Shown in pieces: positions 17,807 to 27,134 of a stretch of 64,000 bases of DNA. The position numbers were made by a program, and so were the translations under genes. The notes beneath the pieces are model-generated. The model was given only the letters and a program-made list of their open reading frames with translations, did no database searches and had not been told where the DNA came from. Within the stretch, counting starts at the first letter, position 1. Each line of letters starts with the position of its first letter. Source of the DNA: Parachryseolinea silvisoli (GTDB taxonomy: Bacteria; Bacteroidota; Bacteroidia; Cytophagales; Cyclobacteriaceae); contig NZ_JAIOAO010000007.1 in assembly GCF_021190955.1 (NCBI RefSeq), positions 186,001 through 250,000 of the forward strand, given 5' to 3'.

Positions 17807-19228
17807 CTAGAACTGGAAATAGATGAATTCAATATTATTTTCTTGTCCCTTGCCAAAGAGCAACAGGATGATCGTCAGCACCAGCACATACGGCAAGGCC
17901 GGTATGAACGCATGAGGTCTCCGCTCATCACGCCGCGACAGCCAGTCCAGGACCAGCAGCAAGGCCACCAGCAGCAAGGAGTCCGCATACTTCGGCATGG
18001 TCAGCAAATGGTGGCCAATGCCCTGTATGTAGTGAAAAGCATCCCGCACGGTGTCGGCTCGGAAGAAGATCCAACCGATGGTGACCAGCACAAAGGTGAG
18101 CACCATCTGGAACGTTTCGCGCACAGAAGGGAACCAGCTATTGGCTGCCACAATCTCCCCCGTATGCTTGCGGTTGGTGTTGACCATAAACAAAGGCACG
18201 TACAGCAACGCATGGTATCCGCCCCACAGGATGTAAGTCCACTTGGCGCCATGCCAGAACCCACTCAGCAGAAAGATCACAAAGATGTTGCGTAGCGCTT
18301 GCGCTTTGCCGCCGGCAGAACCGCCTAACGGAATGTATACATAGTCGCGGAACCACGACGATAGCGAAATGTGCCACCGACGCCAGAACTCGGCAATGTC
18401 GCGCGAGAAGTACGGGAATTTGAAGTTGGTCAGCAGCTCGAAGCCCAGCAGTTTGGCAGTACCCAAGGCGATGTCGGTATAGCCACTGAAGTCGCCGTAA
18501 ATCTGGAAGGCAAAAAAAACAGCCCCCAACACCAACGTAGAGCCAGACTCATGGGAGTAGTTGCTGAAAATGTCATTGACGATCACCGCCAGGTTATCGG
18601 CAATCACAACTTTCTTAAAGAGGCCCCATACAATCAGACGCAAGCCGTCCATGGCCTGCTCATAGCGAAACACGCGGGGCTTCGCCACCTGTGGTAATAA
18701 GTGATTCGCCCGTTCGATCGGACCGGCCACCAGCAACGGGAAGAAACACACAAATACCGCATAGTCGACAAAGTTCTTAAACGGCGTCACCTTGCCGTTA
18801 TAGATGTCCAGCACGTATGACATGCCATGGAACGTATAGAATGAAATGCCGACGGGCAGCAGGATGTTGAGCACATACGGATGTGTTTCCAGTCCGAAGC
18901 CCGCCAGGAATTCCTGAAACGTTTCGGCAAAGAAATTATAGTACTTGAAGAATGCGAGAATGCCGAGGTTGTTAACGATGCTGAGCCAGAGGTAAAGCTT
19001 CTTCTTTGCCTGTGTGGTGGATTGGTGAATGATCAGACCAAAGAAATAGTCGATGAGTGTAGACAGCATCAGCAAAAACACAAACCGCCAATCCCACCAA
19101 CCATAGAACAGATAGCTGGCCAGCAGGATAAGGACATTTTGTAAGCGCATGCTGCGTCCTACCACAAACCAGTAGGCGAAGAAAAACGTGACAAAGAAGA
19201 TGAGAAAAATAACGGAATTAAAAAGCAT
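17807..19228 (-). CDS. MBOAT family O-acyltransferase (AlgI-like)
   Basis: 473 residues with about eleven membrane helices. It has the family motifs FWRRWHISLSSWFRDY (281-296) and LSGFWHGAKW (321-330). His326 in the second is the conserved active-site histidine. AlgI/DltB-type MBOAT proteins transfer acetyl or other acyl groups from the cytoplasm to a periplasmic glycan or carrier. The SGNH protein follows 3 nt downstream, giving the usual two-component O-acylation module for the exported polysaccharide. Confidence 0.93.
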   Translation of the reverse strand: MLFNSVIFLIFFVTFFFAYWFVVGRSMRLQNVLILLASYLFYGWWDWRFVFLLMLSTLIDYFFGLIIHQSTTQAKKKLYLWLSIVNNLGILAFFKYYNFFAETFQEFLAGFGLETHPYVLNILLPVGISFYTFHGMSYVLDIYNGKVTPFKNFVDYAVFVCFFPLLVAGPIERANHLLPQVAKPRVFRYEQAMDGLRLIVWGLFKKVVIADNLAVIVNDIFSNYSHESGSTLVLGAVFFAFQIYGDFSGYTDIALGTAKLLGFELLTNFKFPYFSRDIAEFWRRWHISLSSWFRDYVYIPLGGSAGGKAQALRNIFVIFLLSGFWHGAKWTYILWGGYHALLYVPLFMVNTNRKHTGEIVAANSWFPSVRETFQMVLTFVLVTIGWIFFRADTVRDAFHYIQGIGHHLLTMPKYADSLLLVALLLVLDWLSRRDERRPHAFIPALPYVLVLTIILLLFGKGQENNIEFIYFQF

Positions 19229-19242
19229 CAGCGCAGAGGTTG

Positions 19243-19875
19243 TTAGGAGACTGTAGAGAACGACTGGACATAGTGAAAACCGTTATGATCAAATTCGGGG
19301 TTGTTATAACCAATAAAGTCGATCCCGTTGGCCACCGCCGCCTGGTGATCGTTGATAGAATCTCCTATCAGCACCGTTTTCGCGGGGTCGTATTGGTGTT
19401 TGGCCAGCACTTCTGCCACCAGCTGGTTTTTGGGTGTCGGTGAGCCGTGAATCGATACAAAATAATGATCGAGCTTTAGGCTCCGGCAAATCATGTTAAG
19501 CTCGACACCATCCGATCCCGACACGATGTGCATCGGCACGTCCTGGTACTTGCGGCGAACAAAGTCCAACGAGTCCCGAATCAATAGTTGCTCGTTCAGC
19601 AGCAACCGTTTCATCACCGTCGAAAACTCGGCAGCCATGGCTTGCACCTGTTCTTCGGTAATCGATTCTTTGCGAATCACTTCGAAAAAGTAGCGGAACT
19701 TGACATACCGCGACAAACCGCCGTTGATGCGGTGGTAAACCATCAGCTGGTCAACCTGCTCTTTGGGATACTGCGCCAGCACATGTTTGAAGCCTTCGTC
19801 GCGCACCGGCATGGAGTCCATCAGCACACCGTCGAAGTCCCACAACAGGCACTTATACGTTGAAAAGTTTATCAT
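19243..19875 (-). CDS. HAD family phosphatase of the cytidylyltransferase/aldolase set
   Basis: 210 residues of HAD subfamily I. Motif I is DFDGVLMDS, with Asp13 as nucleophile and Asp15. A helical C1-type cap follows. Then come the Ser of VSGSDG, the Lys of TPKNQLV and motif IV IGDSINDH. The 3' end of the NeuA-like gene overlaps its start by 23 nt, so the two are translationally coupled. In Kdo and NeuNAc-9-P pathways a HAD phosphatase removes phosphate from the 3-deoxy-ulosonate before CMP activation; the gene order suggests the same here. It is not of the KdsC (C0, cap-less) type. Confidence 0.85.
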   Translation of the reverse strand: MINFSTYKCLLWDFDGVLMDSMPVRDEGFKHVLAQYPKEQVDQLMVYHRINGGLSRYVKFRYFFEVIRKESITEEQVQAMAAEFSTVMKRLLLNEQLLIRDSLDFVRRKYQDVPMHIVSGSDGVELNMICRSLKLDHYFVSIHGSPTPKNQLVAEVLAKHQYDPAKTVLIGDSINDHQAAVANGIDFIGYNNPEFDHNGFHYVQSFSTVS

Positions 19876-20551
19876 AGATCGCTTCAGCTATCAGAAAATC
19901 ATCTTCCCAATCAATGTCAAAAGATTTGATCTTGTCCTGTTCGTACAGGTAGGGCTTCGCGCCTACGCGGTTACTCTCGTTGCGGTAGATTTCCCGCGAT
20001 GTGATAAACATGGCGTGGTTCACCTCGTACAGCACCGGCAGGTCTTGCGTGCGCGGCCAACGGTTGGCCCCCGCGTCGTAGTTCGAGACGTTTCCCTGCG
20101 CATCGAGCAGAAAGTTCTGCAACGGCATGACGCTGATGAGCGAGTCATAGCCCGCCTTCAGCTTCTCGAAATATAGCCCGATGCCGCGGTCGTATTCGGC
20201 GGCGTCTACGAACGGCGTTGTGGTATGGCCCCAGATGATGTGTGACTCGGAGATGATCTCCGGCACGTATTTGATCAGGTCTGTCAGCACCGTGGTATCC
20301 AGGCAAAGGTGATCCGGGCGCTGAATCACTTGAATCTTCTCCCCTTGCGGATCCAGTTTGCGTGCTATTTCCATCGACAGCTCGTCGTTGGTGGAAAGTA
20401 CCACGCGGCTGATGGCGCGCGAGCGCTGGAGCTGACGCAGCTTTACTTCCAGAATGCCGCCTTCTACACCGGCAAACACGCGGGTGTTCTTCGACTTGAC
20501 CCGTTGACTTCCCTTCCGCGTAGGAAGAAAAAAACAAATATCCTGACTCAT
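19853..20551 (-). CDS. Acylneuraminate cytidylyltransferase family protein (NeuA-like)
   Basis: 232 residues. The N-terminal FLPTRKGSQRVKSKN (8-22) is a variant of the NeuA/KdsB nucleotide-binding signature I-P-A-R-x-G-S-K. The STNDE segment and the late IDWEDDFLIAEAIYD match the metal-binding Asp pair of the family. The enzyme should form CMP-ulosonate from CTP and a 2-keto-3-deoxy sugar acid. It sits between the aldolase gene (4-nt overlap) and the HAD phosphatase gene (23-nt overlap), which predicts a three-step route: aldol condensation, dephosphorylation, CMP activation. The exact acid is unknown. Confidence 0.87.
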   Translation of the reverse strand: MSQDICFFLPTRKGSQRVKSKNTRVFAGVEGGILEVKLRQLQRSRAISRVVLSTNDELSMEIARKLDPQGEKIQVIQRPDHLCLDTTVLTDLIKYVPEIISESHIIWGHTTTPFVDAAEYDRGIGLYFEKLKAGYDSLISVMPLQNFLLDAQGNVSNYDAGANRWPRTQDLPVLYEVNHAMFITSREIYRNESNRVGAKPYLYEQDKIKSFDIDWEDDFLIAEAIYDKLFNV

Positions 20552-22089
20552 ACCAGCGATGCGTAGACAGAAGTGACCGGAAGACTTTTATAGTTGGTCG
20601 GTGTGAGCGAGCTCAGCTCATTACCGGTAAATTCGCGGAACGCCCGGAACAGGTATTCGTTCTCATCCGCCAGGGTTTTCTCCAGTTGTGAAATAGTCTT
20701 CTCCTGGTAGCCGTCGTAGCCCACCAGCAATAGCTGTATCGCGCCAAGCTGATGCGCCGTTTGCAGCGCCAGCGCGGTGTGCGAATCGGTCAGCGTGGTC
20801 GTGAAATCAATATGGGGCAGCTCAAAGCTCTTGTCCTGGATGGCGTCTGGTATATACGTTCCCATCTTGCGCGGGAACGGCGGCAGCACACACTGGCCTT
20901 TGAAGTTGCTCAGGCTCAGGAATACGTTTTCCAGCCGGTGGCCTTCGTTGCCCACCAGACAGAAGTATTGATCGATGGCCAGGTGGTCGTAGTCCGCTGC
21001 GTTTTTCGAACTGGCGTGGATCAGACACGTGTCGGCTTCCTTGCCCTGGATGTATTCGCGAATGGCCTGACGGTGTAGGCGTGCATTCGGTCCGCCACCG
21101 ATGATGATGGCGCGTTTATACTTTTTAGCAGGTTGAAATACGGGCAGTTTCTGGTTGTCCTGTACCTTTTCTTTCTGATTATTCAACGCACGGATAATGC
21201 TGTTGAAGGAATAGAACCGGCGGGTCACCCACTCCATCACATCCTTCTGCGGCAGCGAGTTTGCGCCCGATACCATATAGGGCAGGTTTGTGCCCCAGCC
21301 ATGGTGTTGCTGTAGTTTCTCAAAAGCATCCACCACCGTGCTCAACGCATTGAAGTCTACCTTCAGGTTGTCTCGCGCGTTCAGCGCCGTCAACAACAAT
21401 TCGGTCTTGAGGTTGCCTGCGCCACGGCCCATACCGGTTACGGTAGCGTCGATCATCGACACACCGTTCTCCACCGCCGTCAGCGAGTTGATCAGCGCCA
21501 GCTCCAGGTTGTTGTGACCGTGGAAGCCCAGCTTCACCGAGGTGCGTTGCTTGACGATGTCGATGGTTTCTTTTACGTCTTGCGGATATACACCACCGTA
21601 CGAATCCACCATATAGAAATAATCGGCCACGGCATCCACATATTTAATCTCGTCGAGGAACGATTTGTATTGTTTCCATTTCGACATATACATGATATTG
21701 AAACCTACTTCAAAGCCCAGTTTCTTGATGGCCTCCGCCAGCTTCAGCGCGCGCGGCAGTTGCTCGGGGTCGAGCGCAATACGCACCATGGTGATGATGC
21801 CCACGCAAGGCTTCAGCAACGCCGGTACGTGCTCAGGGCGTACATCTTTTTCGTTCAGGATAATGACCAGCTTGGTCTTCGACGTCTCCCTGGCGTTCTC
21901 CAGTACATATTGCGGGCAGTAGAAGTACTCGCCCAGGTATTCCTTCATGGGGTTACTGCGGTAGCCGATCTCCAGGTAATCTACCGGCAGGTTGTTGAAG
22001 GATTGGAAATAGGTCTTCACAAGCTCCGGGCTGAAGTCCCATTCGGTATAATAGCCTCCGTCGCGGAGTGTGCAATCGAGTATTTTCAT
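20548..22089 (-). CDS. HMGL-type pyruvate aldolase fused to a Rossmann-like/MAF-type domain
   Basis: 513 residues in two domains. Residues 1-300 form a DmpG/HMG-CoA lyase-like TIM barrel: LDCTLRDGG (4-12), VDSYGG (161-166), the metal-binding HGH in GFHGHNN (His190, His192) and GMGRGAGN (219-226). Such enzymes catalyse aldol addition or cleavage with pyruvate-type nucleophiles. After a linker, residues about 325-513 start with AIIIGGGPN (328-335) and include LLLVGYDGY. This resembles the Rossmann-like domain of MAF/DUF115 or sialyltransferase-type proteins. The gene overlaps both neighbours by 4 nt. Likely product: a 2-keto-3-deoxy sugar acid for the cytidylyltransferase (inference). The second domain's role is unknown; it could bind or transfer the activated sugar. 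Confidence 0.8.
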   Translation of the reverse strand: MKILDCTLRDGGYYTEWDFSPELVKTYFQSFNNLPVDYLEIGYRSNPMKEYLGEYFYCPQYVLENARETSKTKLVIILNEKDVRPEHVPALLKPCVGIITMVRIALDPEQLPRALKLAEAIKKLGFEVGFNIMYMSKWKQYKSFLDEIKYVDAVADYFYMVDSYGGVYPQDVKETIDIVKQRTSVKLGFHGHNNLELALINSLTAVENGVSMIDATVTGMGRGAGNLKTELLLTALNARDNLKVDFNALSTVVDAFEKLQQHHGWGTNLPYMVSGANSLPQKDVMEWVTRRFYSFNSIIRALNNQKEKVQDNQKLPVFQPAKKYKRAIIIGGGPNARLHRQAIREYIQGKEADTCLIHASSKNAADYDHLAIDQYFCLVGNEGHRLENVFLSLSNFKGQCVLPPFPRKMGTYIPDAIQDKSFELPHIDFTTTLTDSHTALALQTAHQLGAIQLLLVGYDGYQEKTISQLEKTLADENEYLFRAFREFTGNELSSLTPTNYKSLPVTSVYASLV

Positions 22090-23828
22090 AGCGTCTTCCC
22101 TGTATTCGTCTTAAAATATATGTTAATGTCGCCGGCGGCCGAGGCCTCCCGGGCGAATAAGAGCTTATAAGCATTGATGGCTTCCCGCACGGGGGCCGAT
22201 TGCCACCACGCGTCGATCCGGTCCAGGTTGGTATTGATAAAATCGGCGGCGCTAAGGTAAGAAAAGTGCACCACCCCGACAGCAGCCAGCTGATCATAAA
22301 CCGGCCGGGCAATATCAGAAAATGCGGGTGTTTTGTTCTCCTCAAACACGATAACCGGCGTGTCCGTCAGGATACATTCCGGAAAAGCCGTTGAAAAGAA
22401 GTAGTCAATCACCGCCATACGAGCCGTTTTGAGCTTGTCAACCAGCTTTCCTTCCATGTAATCCACCCGAATGCCGGGGTAGCGGTAGCGCCAGACCGAT
22501 ACATTGTCTTTCTTCGTAAACCGGGTCGTAAGCAACCGCAGCACAATGTGTTGCCGCAGCGGCTCGTTCAGGCGCAGGTAAAACTGCTCTTGCACCCGAT
22601 CATAATCGAAGAATAACAAGTATTCCCACCCCGAGTTGCCAATGGAACCGCGGGTAAGCCACAACAGGTCCTTGAACTGGCCCTCTGTCGGCGCTGGCCG
22701 CTTTTGCAAGGAGCCCAGCTTGACGGCGTGGTATGGCAATTGGTTTTCCTGTTTGCGCCAGCCCCACGTCAGAAAGAGGTCAGCCACCCGCGCTTCGCTG
22801 CGCTCCCAAATGGCCATTTTAGATTCTCCGTACACCGAGCCGTGCTGCACCACGCACAGCTTCACGCCTTCCCGCATCATCTCGCGCACAAAAAAGCGCT
22901 CGTGTGTGTAGAAAAAGCGATCCGCTACGACATAGGCCGGCAGCGTAACGCTGCGTTTGTAGCGTGCCATCTGCTGGTTGGCCACGCGCAGGTAATACCG
23001 CATGCCCTCCACATACGTGCGGGGCAAACAGGCCGCCAGCGTGGCGGCAAAGGCCTGCACCAGGGTGTCGTCACCTGGCCGCTGTAATGCCTGCCTGAGG
23101 GTACCACGTAATGCCGTATCGGTGCGGAACAGAAAGATGCCGTTGAACAACGGCACCGCCATGCGGCCCATCTCCACGTGTGCAACCGAACCGTGCAGCC
23201 CTCCTTTGATGAATTGAACAGCATGAGAAGACGCACCTTCTTGTACACGTGAAAAGCGCGCTTTCAAGGCTGCATACGAATAGAGCAGCTGCGATGTCCG
23301 TTCGTCTTTGTGAATCTTCTGGCGCGAATGGTTGCTGGCATCAACAAAGTCCTGATGCCGCAGGCGCCGGGTCGCGATGCCGCGCGCTTCCAGAATCGTG
23401 GTAAAAATCTGCAGTGAAAAGAAGTCGCTGTTCTTCAGCGCGTCCGTCATCTGGTTATCGCTGTTGGGCGCCAGGAAGTCCTCCTCCGCCAGTGTGATAA
23501 ACTCTACTTGTTGCAGATCTGCCTGCTGCAGGAAGTAATAGCTCCCCAGGAACTGCCGCACCAGGAACGTGAGCGACCGGTATACGAGGAACTCCGCTTC
23601 GCGCGCCGTGACGTGCAGATCTAACGTTGTCGTGTAAAACGCTGTCAGCCGCGGGATCATTTCATCCAACAGCAGATCGGCTTTTTCAACCAGCGCCAGA
23701 AAATCCTGTTTGGTGTGCTCGCCCAGCGCCAGTCGTTGGGCCGCATCCGCCTCACCCGCCAGGTCCAGAAACGGTGTGGACGGTATATGCAGCGGCGAAG
23801 ATTTAGTTAAATGGAGAGTCTTGGCCAT
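22086..23828 (-). CDS. LIC12162-family putative transferase
   Basis: 580 residues, cytoplasmic. The N-terminal region is helical (EAEFLVYRSLTFLVRQFLG). The central CVVQHGSVYG with a following DLFLTWGW matches the QHG...LTWGW pattern of the LIC12162 family. The C-terminal block (ARMAVIDYFFSTAFPECI, PVIVFEE, and IDAWWQSAPVREA) resembles the donor site of GT-B enzymes. The family is found in Leptospira and other capsule or LPS loci and has no proven reaction. Its position directly upstream of the aldolase gene (4-nt overlap) suggests it uses the product of that set. Family recognition is from memory of its motifs, so moderately sure. Confidence 0.72.
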   Translation of the reverse strand: MAKTLHLTKSSPLHIPSTPFLDLAGEADAAQRLALGEHTKQDFLALVEKADLLLDEMIPRLTAFYTTTLDLHVTAREAEFLVYRSLTFLVRQFLGSYYFLQQADLQQVEFITLAEEDFLAPNSDNQMTDALKNSDFFSLQIFTTILEARGIATRRLRHQDFVDASNHSRQKIHKDERTSQLLYSYAALKARFSRVQEGASSHAVQFIKGGLHGSVAHVEMGRMAVPLFNGIFLFRTDTALRGTLRQALQRPGDDTLVQAFAATLAACLPRTYVEGMRYYLRVANQQMARYKRSVTLPAYVVADRFFYTHERFFVREMMREGVKLCVVQHGSVYGESKMAIWERSEARVADLFLTWGWRKQENQLPYHAVKLGSLQKRPAPTEGQFKDLLWLTRGSIGNSGWEYLLFFDYDRVQEQFYLRLNEPLRQHIVLRLLTTRFTKKDNVSVWRYRYPGIRVDYMEGKLVDKLKTARMAVIDYFFSTAFPECILTDTPVIVFEENKTPAFSDIARPVYDQLAAVGVVHFSYLSAADFINTNLDRIDAWWQSAPVREAINAYKLLFAREASAAGDINIYFKTNTGKTL

Positions 23829-23831
23829 ACG

Positions 23832-24923
23832 CTAGCGTGTAATGACCGAGTCGGTCCAGAATTGTGTAATCGTCGAAATGTCGTACAGCACCTTCTCACG
23901 GGCTACGCCCGCCTGAAGCTGCCGGTAAAAATCTTCGTCGAACGCCACGCGATTCAACACCTCCAGGAATGCCGGCTCGTTGTTGCGATCGTATAGCACC
24001 CCGTTGACGTTCTGTTTGATGATGTGCCGAGGACCAAAATCGCAGTCGTTACTGACCACGGGCACATCGCAGGCCATCGTTTCGATAAGTACGTTGCCAA
24101 AGCTTTCGTGCTTGGAGTTCAGAATAAAGAACCGCGATTTGGCAAAGAAGCGGTATGGATTGGCCTGATAGCCCAGCAGCAGCACATCCTGCTGCAAACC
24201 CTTGTCGGCAATGAGCTTTTCCAGCACACCACGCTCCGGTCCCTCTCCCAGGATCACCAACTTATAGGTGCCGTACAAGGATGATTTCACAAAGACGTTG
24301 ATGAGCGGTACAAAACCCTTGCTGGCATGCAGACGCCCCGCCGTTACAATGTAACGCCCGGGCTGCAGCGCCGGCACGTCGCTGATGTCTGCGTCTGACA
24401 GCGCTTTGACTTCGCCGATATTGATAGGGTTTGAAACCAGCACTACCTTCTCTGGAGCATAGAAATATTCCCGACACTTGTCGTACAACCCTTTCGACGG
24501 AATAACAATCTTCTTGACGTTCGGCGCCAGCGAAGCAATCTTCTGGAGGTATCGACGGTATAACTTGCGTTTATAGATAAAGATGTTCGACTCGATCCGG
24601 AAGATGATGCGGCGATAGAATGTAAAGATGATAAACAGGTTGATGCCGATGGAAAACGAGATCAGGAAATCTGGTTTCTCACGGCGCAGCAATCCCATAA
24701 GCTTAAACAATGCCAGCAACAGACGCACTGCCTTACGCTTGTTTTTATCGGGCACCAGCACAATGGAATTCGCCACGAGCTCGGGCTCGTTATAGTCGAA
24801 GATCGGGTTGATCAGAATAAACTTGACATCGTGGCCGCGTTTCAGCAGTTCCAGACCGATACGGGAAGCTGTCCGCTCCGTACCGCCCATCTTAAAAGAT
24901 CCTACAACAAAAAAAAGCTTCAT
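23832..24923 (-). CDS. Glycosyltransferase, GT4 family
   Basis: 363 residues. The acceptor domain starts FFVVGSFKMGGTERTASRIG (about 4-23), the GG-x-ER loop of GalNAc-transferase-like GT4 enzymes such as PglJ/PglH. The donor domain has VTAGRLHASKGF, LGEGPERGVLE and the SFGNVLIETMACDVPVVS block, with the EX7E glutamate in part replaced. It is encoded 3 nt before the LIC12162-type gene. It adds one repeat-unit sugar; the donor is not known. Confidence 0.87.
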   Translation of the reverse strand: MKLFFVVGSFKMGGTERTASRIGLELLKRGHDVKFILINPIFDYNEPELVANSIVLVPDKNKRKAVRLLLALFKLMGLLRREKPDFLISFSIGINLFIIFTFYRRIIFRIESNIFIYKRKLYRRYLQKIASLAPNVKKIVIPSKGLYDKCREYFYAPEKVVLVSNPINIGEVKALSDADISDVPALQPGRYIVTAGRLHASKGFVPLINVFVKSSLYGTYKLVILGEGPERGVLEKLIADKGLQQDVLLLGYQANPYRFFAKSRFFILNSKHESFGNVLIETMACDVPVVSNDCDFGPRHIIKQNVNGVLYDRNNEPAFLEVLNRVAFDEDFYRQLQAGVAREKVLYDISTITQFWTDSVITR

Positions 24924-24929
24924 ACACGT

Positions 24930-25604
24930 CTATCCTATAGCTTGTAACTGGTTTACATCGAGCGTATCCCAGAACAGGTCGCGATGCTGAACAATTTTCT
25001 CTACCGGCCACTCCCACCATTTCAACGCTTCAAGCTTATCGATGGTCGGTTGATCAAACCGGTACTTCAAGACACGGGCCGGGGCGCCGCCCACAATGGC
25101 ATATGGCGGCACATCTTTGGTCACCACGGCATTGGCCGCAATAATGGCGCCGTTGCCGATCTTTACCCCCGACAAGATCGTCGCTTTCGTGCCGATCCAC
25201 ACGTCGTGGCCGATCACCACCGCACCTTTACTGACATGCTCGCCCGAACGGCCCGTTTTAAAGATGTTGCTGCGCATGTAGTAGGTACTCATGCGGCCTA
25301 CATCGTGGTTATATTCCTGGATCGACACGTCTTTGGCAATAGAACAGAAACTGCCGATCTCGATGCCGTGAACTTTCGACGTCATGGTCGTACCCGGGCC
25401 GTTGATAACCGTATAGCGACCAATGCTGATCGTGCCGGCAATGGTGACACCTGTCAGCCGCGCGTTCGCGCCGATGGTCGCCGGCCCTTTGAGCCGTACG
25501 CCCTTGAATTTAACGGATTTGTGTATCTGCGACCCTTTCGCTGCGTGCAGGTAATTTGTATTCTGAAGGAAGGCGGCAAATTTTTCTCGGAGCAGTTGCA
25601 GCAT
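24930..25604 (-). CDS. CatB-like hexapeptide-repeat acetyltransferase
   Basis: 224 residues forming a left-handed beta-helix, with the xenobiotic-acetyltransferase style C-terminus: [19 protein letters not shown], then [15 protein letters not shown] and EALKWWEWP. These enzymes transfer acetyl from CoA to a hydroxyl; the active-site His is probably the one in EYNHDVG. In a polysaccharide locus it most likely O-acetylates a nucleotide- or lipid-linked sugar. It lies 6 nt upstream of the GT4 gene. It is one of several hexapeptide acyltransferases in the locus, so the glycan is probably heavily acylated. Confidence 0.87.
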   Translation of the reverse strand: MLQLLREKFAAFLQNTNYLHAAKGSQIHKSVKFKGVRLKGPATIGANARLTGVTIAGTISIGRYTVINGPGTTMTSKVHGIEIGSFCSIAKDVSIQEYNHDVGRMSTYYMRSNIFKTGRSGEHVSKGAVVIGHDVWIGTKATILSGVKIGNGAIIAANAVVTKDVPPYAIVGGAPARVLKYRFDQPTIDKLEALKWWEWPVEKIVQHRDLFWDTLDVNQLQAIG

Positions 25605-25646
25605 AGTCTATTTCGGAATGCGGAAGTATGTGCGACGAAATGGCCG

Positions 25647-27134
25647 CTATACACTTCCTGCGGTAAAGCGTTCAAATGTATGAAATTTATCTTCCTGATC
25701 CTTTCCGGCGCGCGTGGCCTGCCCCCCATCCTGCCAGGATGTATCGTGCAGAATGGCGATCAGGCATTCACTCGTATCTTCCTCCGGTAGAATCACCTTT
25801 TCTTCTTCGACATAGTGCGCATAATAGCTCATCAGGTTGGCCGCACGCAGCAGCACAGGCTTCATGCCCATCTCCACAGCCTCGATCACCGAACCCGACG
25901 GCTTAGACAACATGCCGCGGCAATACCGCATCGATACCGGCAGCGGCACTTCGCTGGGATTTTCGATCATGGCAAAGTCTTGTATACCTCTTTCGATAAG
26001 CTGTTTCTCTAATCCTGCCTTGTGCTGATACTGGCGCGGGTGCATGCGCAGTACCCATTTACGCTGGTTGCCGAAATACTGAATGGTCTCTACGAGATAG
26101 TCGTCCAGCAACACTTCCGTCATGCCCACCAGCAAATAGTCTTTATACGCCGGTGGTGTTTTATACAGTCGTATGCTCGCATCCGTCCACGGGTTGCCGA
26201 CGGCAAACGCACGGTGAAAGCGTGTCTGCGCACCCCACTCGTTTACCAGTGCGGCGCTGTTGGCATCCCAGCTCCAGAAATACTTCGGTAGCAAGGAATA
26301 ACCCTCCGCCGGCGCTTTGCTCCAGCGGTCGTAGCAATAATGACCACGCCCCAGGCCGCCGTGCTGAATATCGGCCGTGCCGATGCCCAGCTCGTTGCAG
26401 GCCGCAATCATGGGATACATCAGCGACGAGTAATAACAAATGAAATAGGCCTGCTTGATGCCCGAACCCTTCAGGAATCGCTTCGCAAACTCTTTCCGCT
26501 CATATAGTGTGATGCCCCGTTTGGTGACATCTCTCTTAGTGAAGGTCTTCTTGATTGGCGCGGTGTGCTGAAAGGTCTTCAACGCATAGTCGAAGAACTC
26601 ATCATAACCGGGCAGCTCCACCGTGTACTTCTTTTTGCCGGGTCTAAGCTTGCGGCTCAGCTCTTGCAAGATGTAGAAGGAAGGCAAGCTGAATACACTG
26701 TTTTTGTGGGGATACTTCTTCTTATCCAGCTTCGTGCTGGTATCAAAGATCACCGACGACTCGTGTTGCTGCTCAAAGTCACCGACGGCCACGTCGAAGA
26801 ACTTGTTGAAGAACATCCCGTCCAGCTTTACGCGGTGCGTGGAAGCACCAAAGAAAAGACGATTGGACTTCTTCAGCTTCTTCTTCAGTGACAGATATTC
26901 CATCGGCAGCTTCAGCACGATCTTCAGATAGTTCTTGATCCTGTTTCGGCGCGACCGGGCTGTGTCTTTCTTTTTGCTGGTGTTCGGATTCTGATTTTGG
27001 CTATACGCCAGCGAGGTGCGTAGCACGGGCCATATCTTAAGGCCGTTTACCTGCCATGCGTTTACCGGAAAGAGCGCTTCGATCTCGTTGAGTTTCTCTA
27101 GTATGCTTTCCGGATTAAATTTCTGTGTTACCAT
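25647..27134 (-). CDS. Putative GT-B-like surface carbohydrate transferase with QHG motif
   Basis: 495 residues, soluble, Lys/Arg-rich in the first third. I do not recognise a named family. The middle has IGTADIQHGGLGRGH and FWSWDANSA. This Gln-His-Gly element followed by a Trp-rich segment recalls capsule transferases and the LIC12162-type protein encoded at 22086-23828. The C-terminal half has WVLRMHPRQYQHK and MLSKPSGSVIEAVEMGMKPVL, like the donor domain of CDP-glycerol- or polysialyl-type GT-B enzymes. It overlaps the GT2/cytidylyltransferase fusion gene by 7 nt, so it may use the CMP-sugar made by that protein. The function is inferred. Confidence 0.6.
   Translation of the reverse strand: MVTQKFNPESILEKLNEIEALFPVNAWQVNGLKIWPVLRTSLAYSQNQNPNTSKKKDTARSRRNRIKNYLKIVLKLPMEYLSLKKKLKKSNRLFFGASTHRVKLDGMFFNKFFDVAVGDFEQQHESSVIFDTSTKLDKKKYPHKNSVFSLPSFYILQELSRKLRPGKKKYTVELPGYDEFFDYALKTFQHTAPIKKTFTKRDVTKRGITLYERKEFAKRFLKGSGIKQAYFICYYSSLMYPMIAACNELGIGTADIQHGGLGRGHYCYDRWSKAPAEGYSLLPKYFWSWDANSAALVNEWGAQTRFHRAFAVGNPWTDASIRLYKTPPAYKDYLLVGMTEVLLDDYLVETIQYFGNQRKWVLRMHPRQYQHKAGLEKQLIERGIQDFAMIENPSEVPLPVSMRYCRGMLSKPSGSVIEAVEMGMKPVLLRAANLMSYYAHYVEEEKVILPEEDTSECLIAILHDTSWQDGGQATRAGKDQEDKFHTFERFTAGSV

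Noticed and set aside
22086-23828. Reading this gene as a CDP-glycerol glycerophosphotransferase
   Set aside because: The QHG...LTWGW pattern and the C-terminal WWQSAPVREA block fit the LIC12162 type better.
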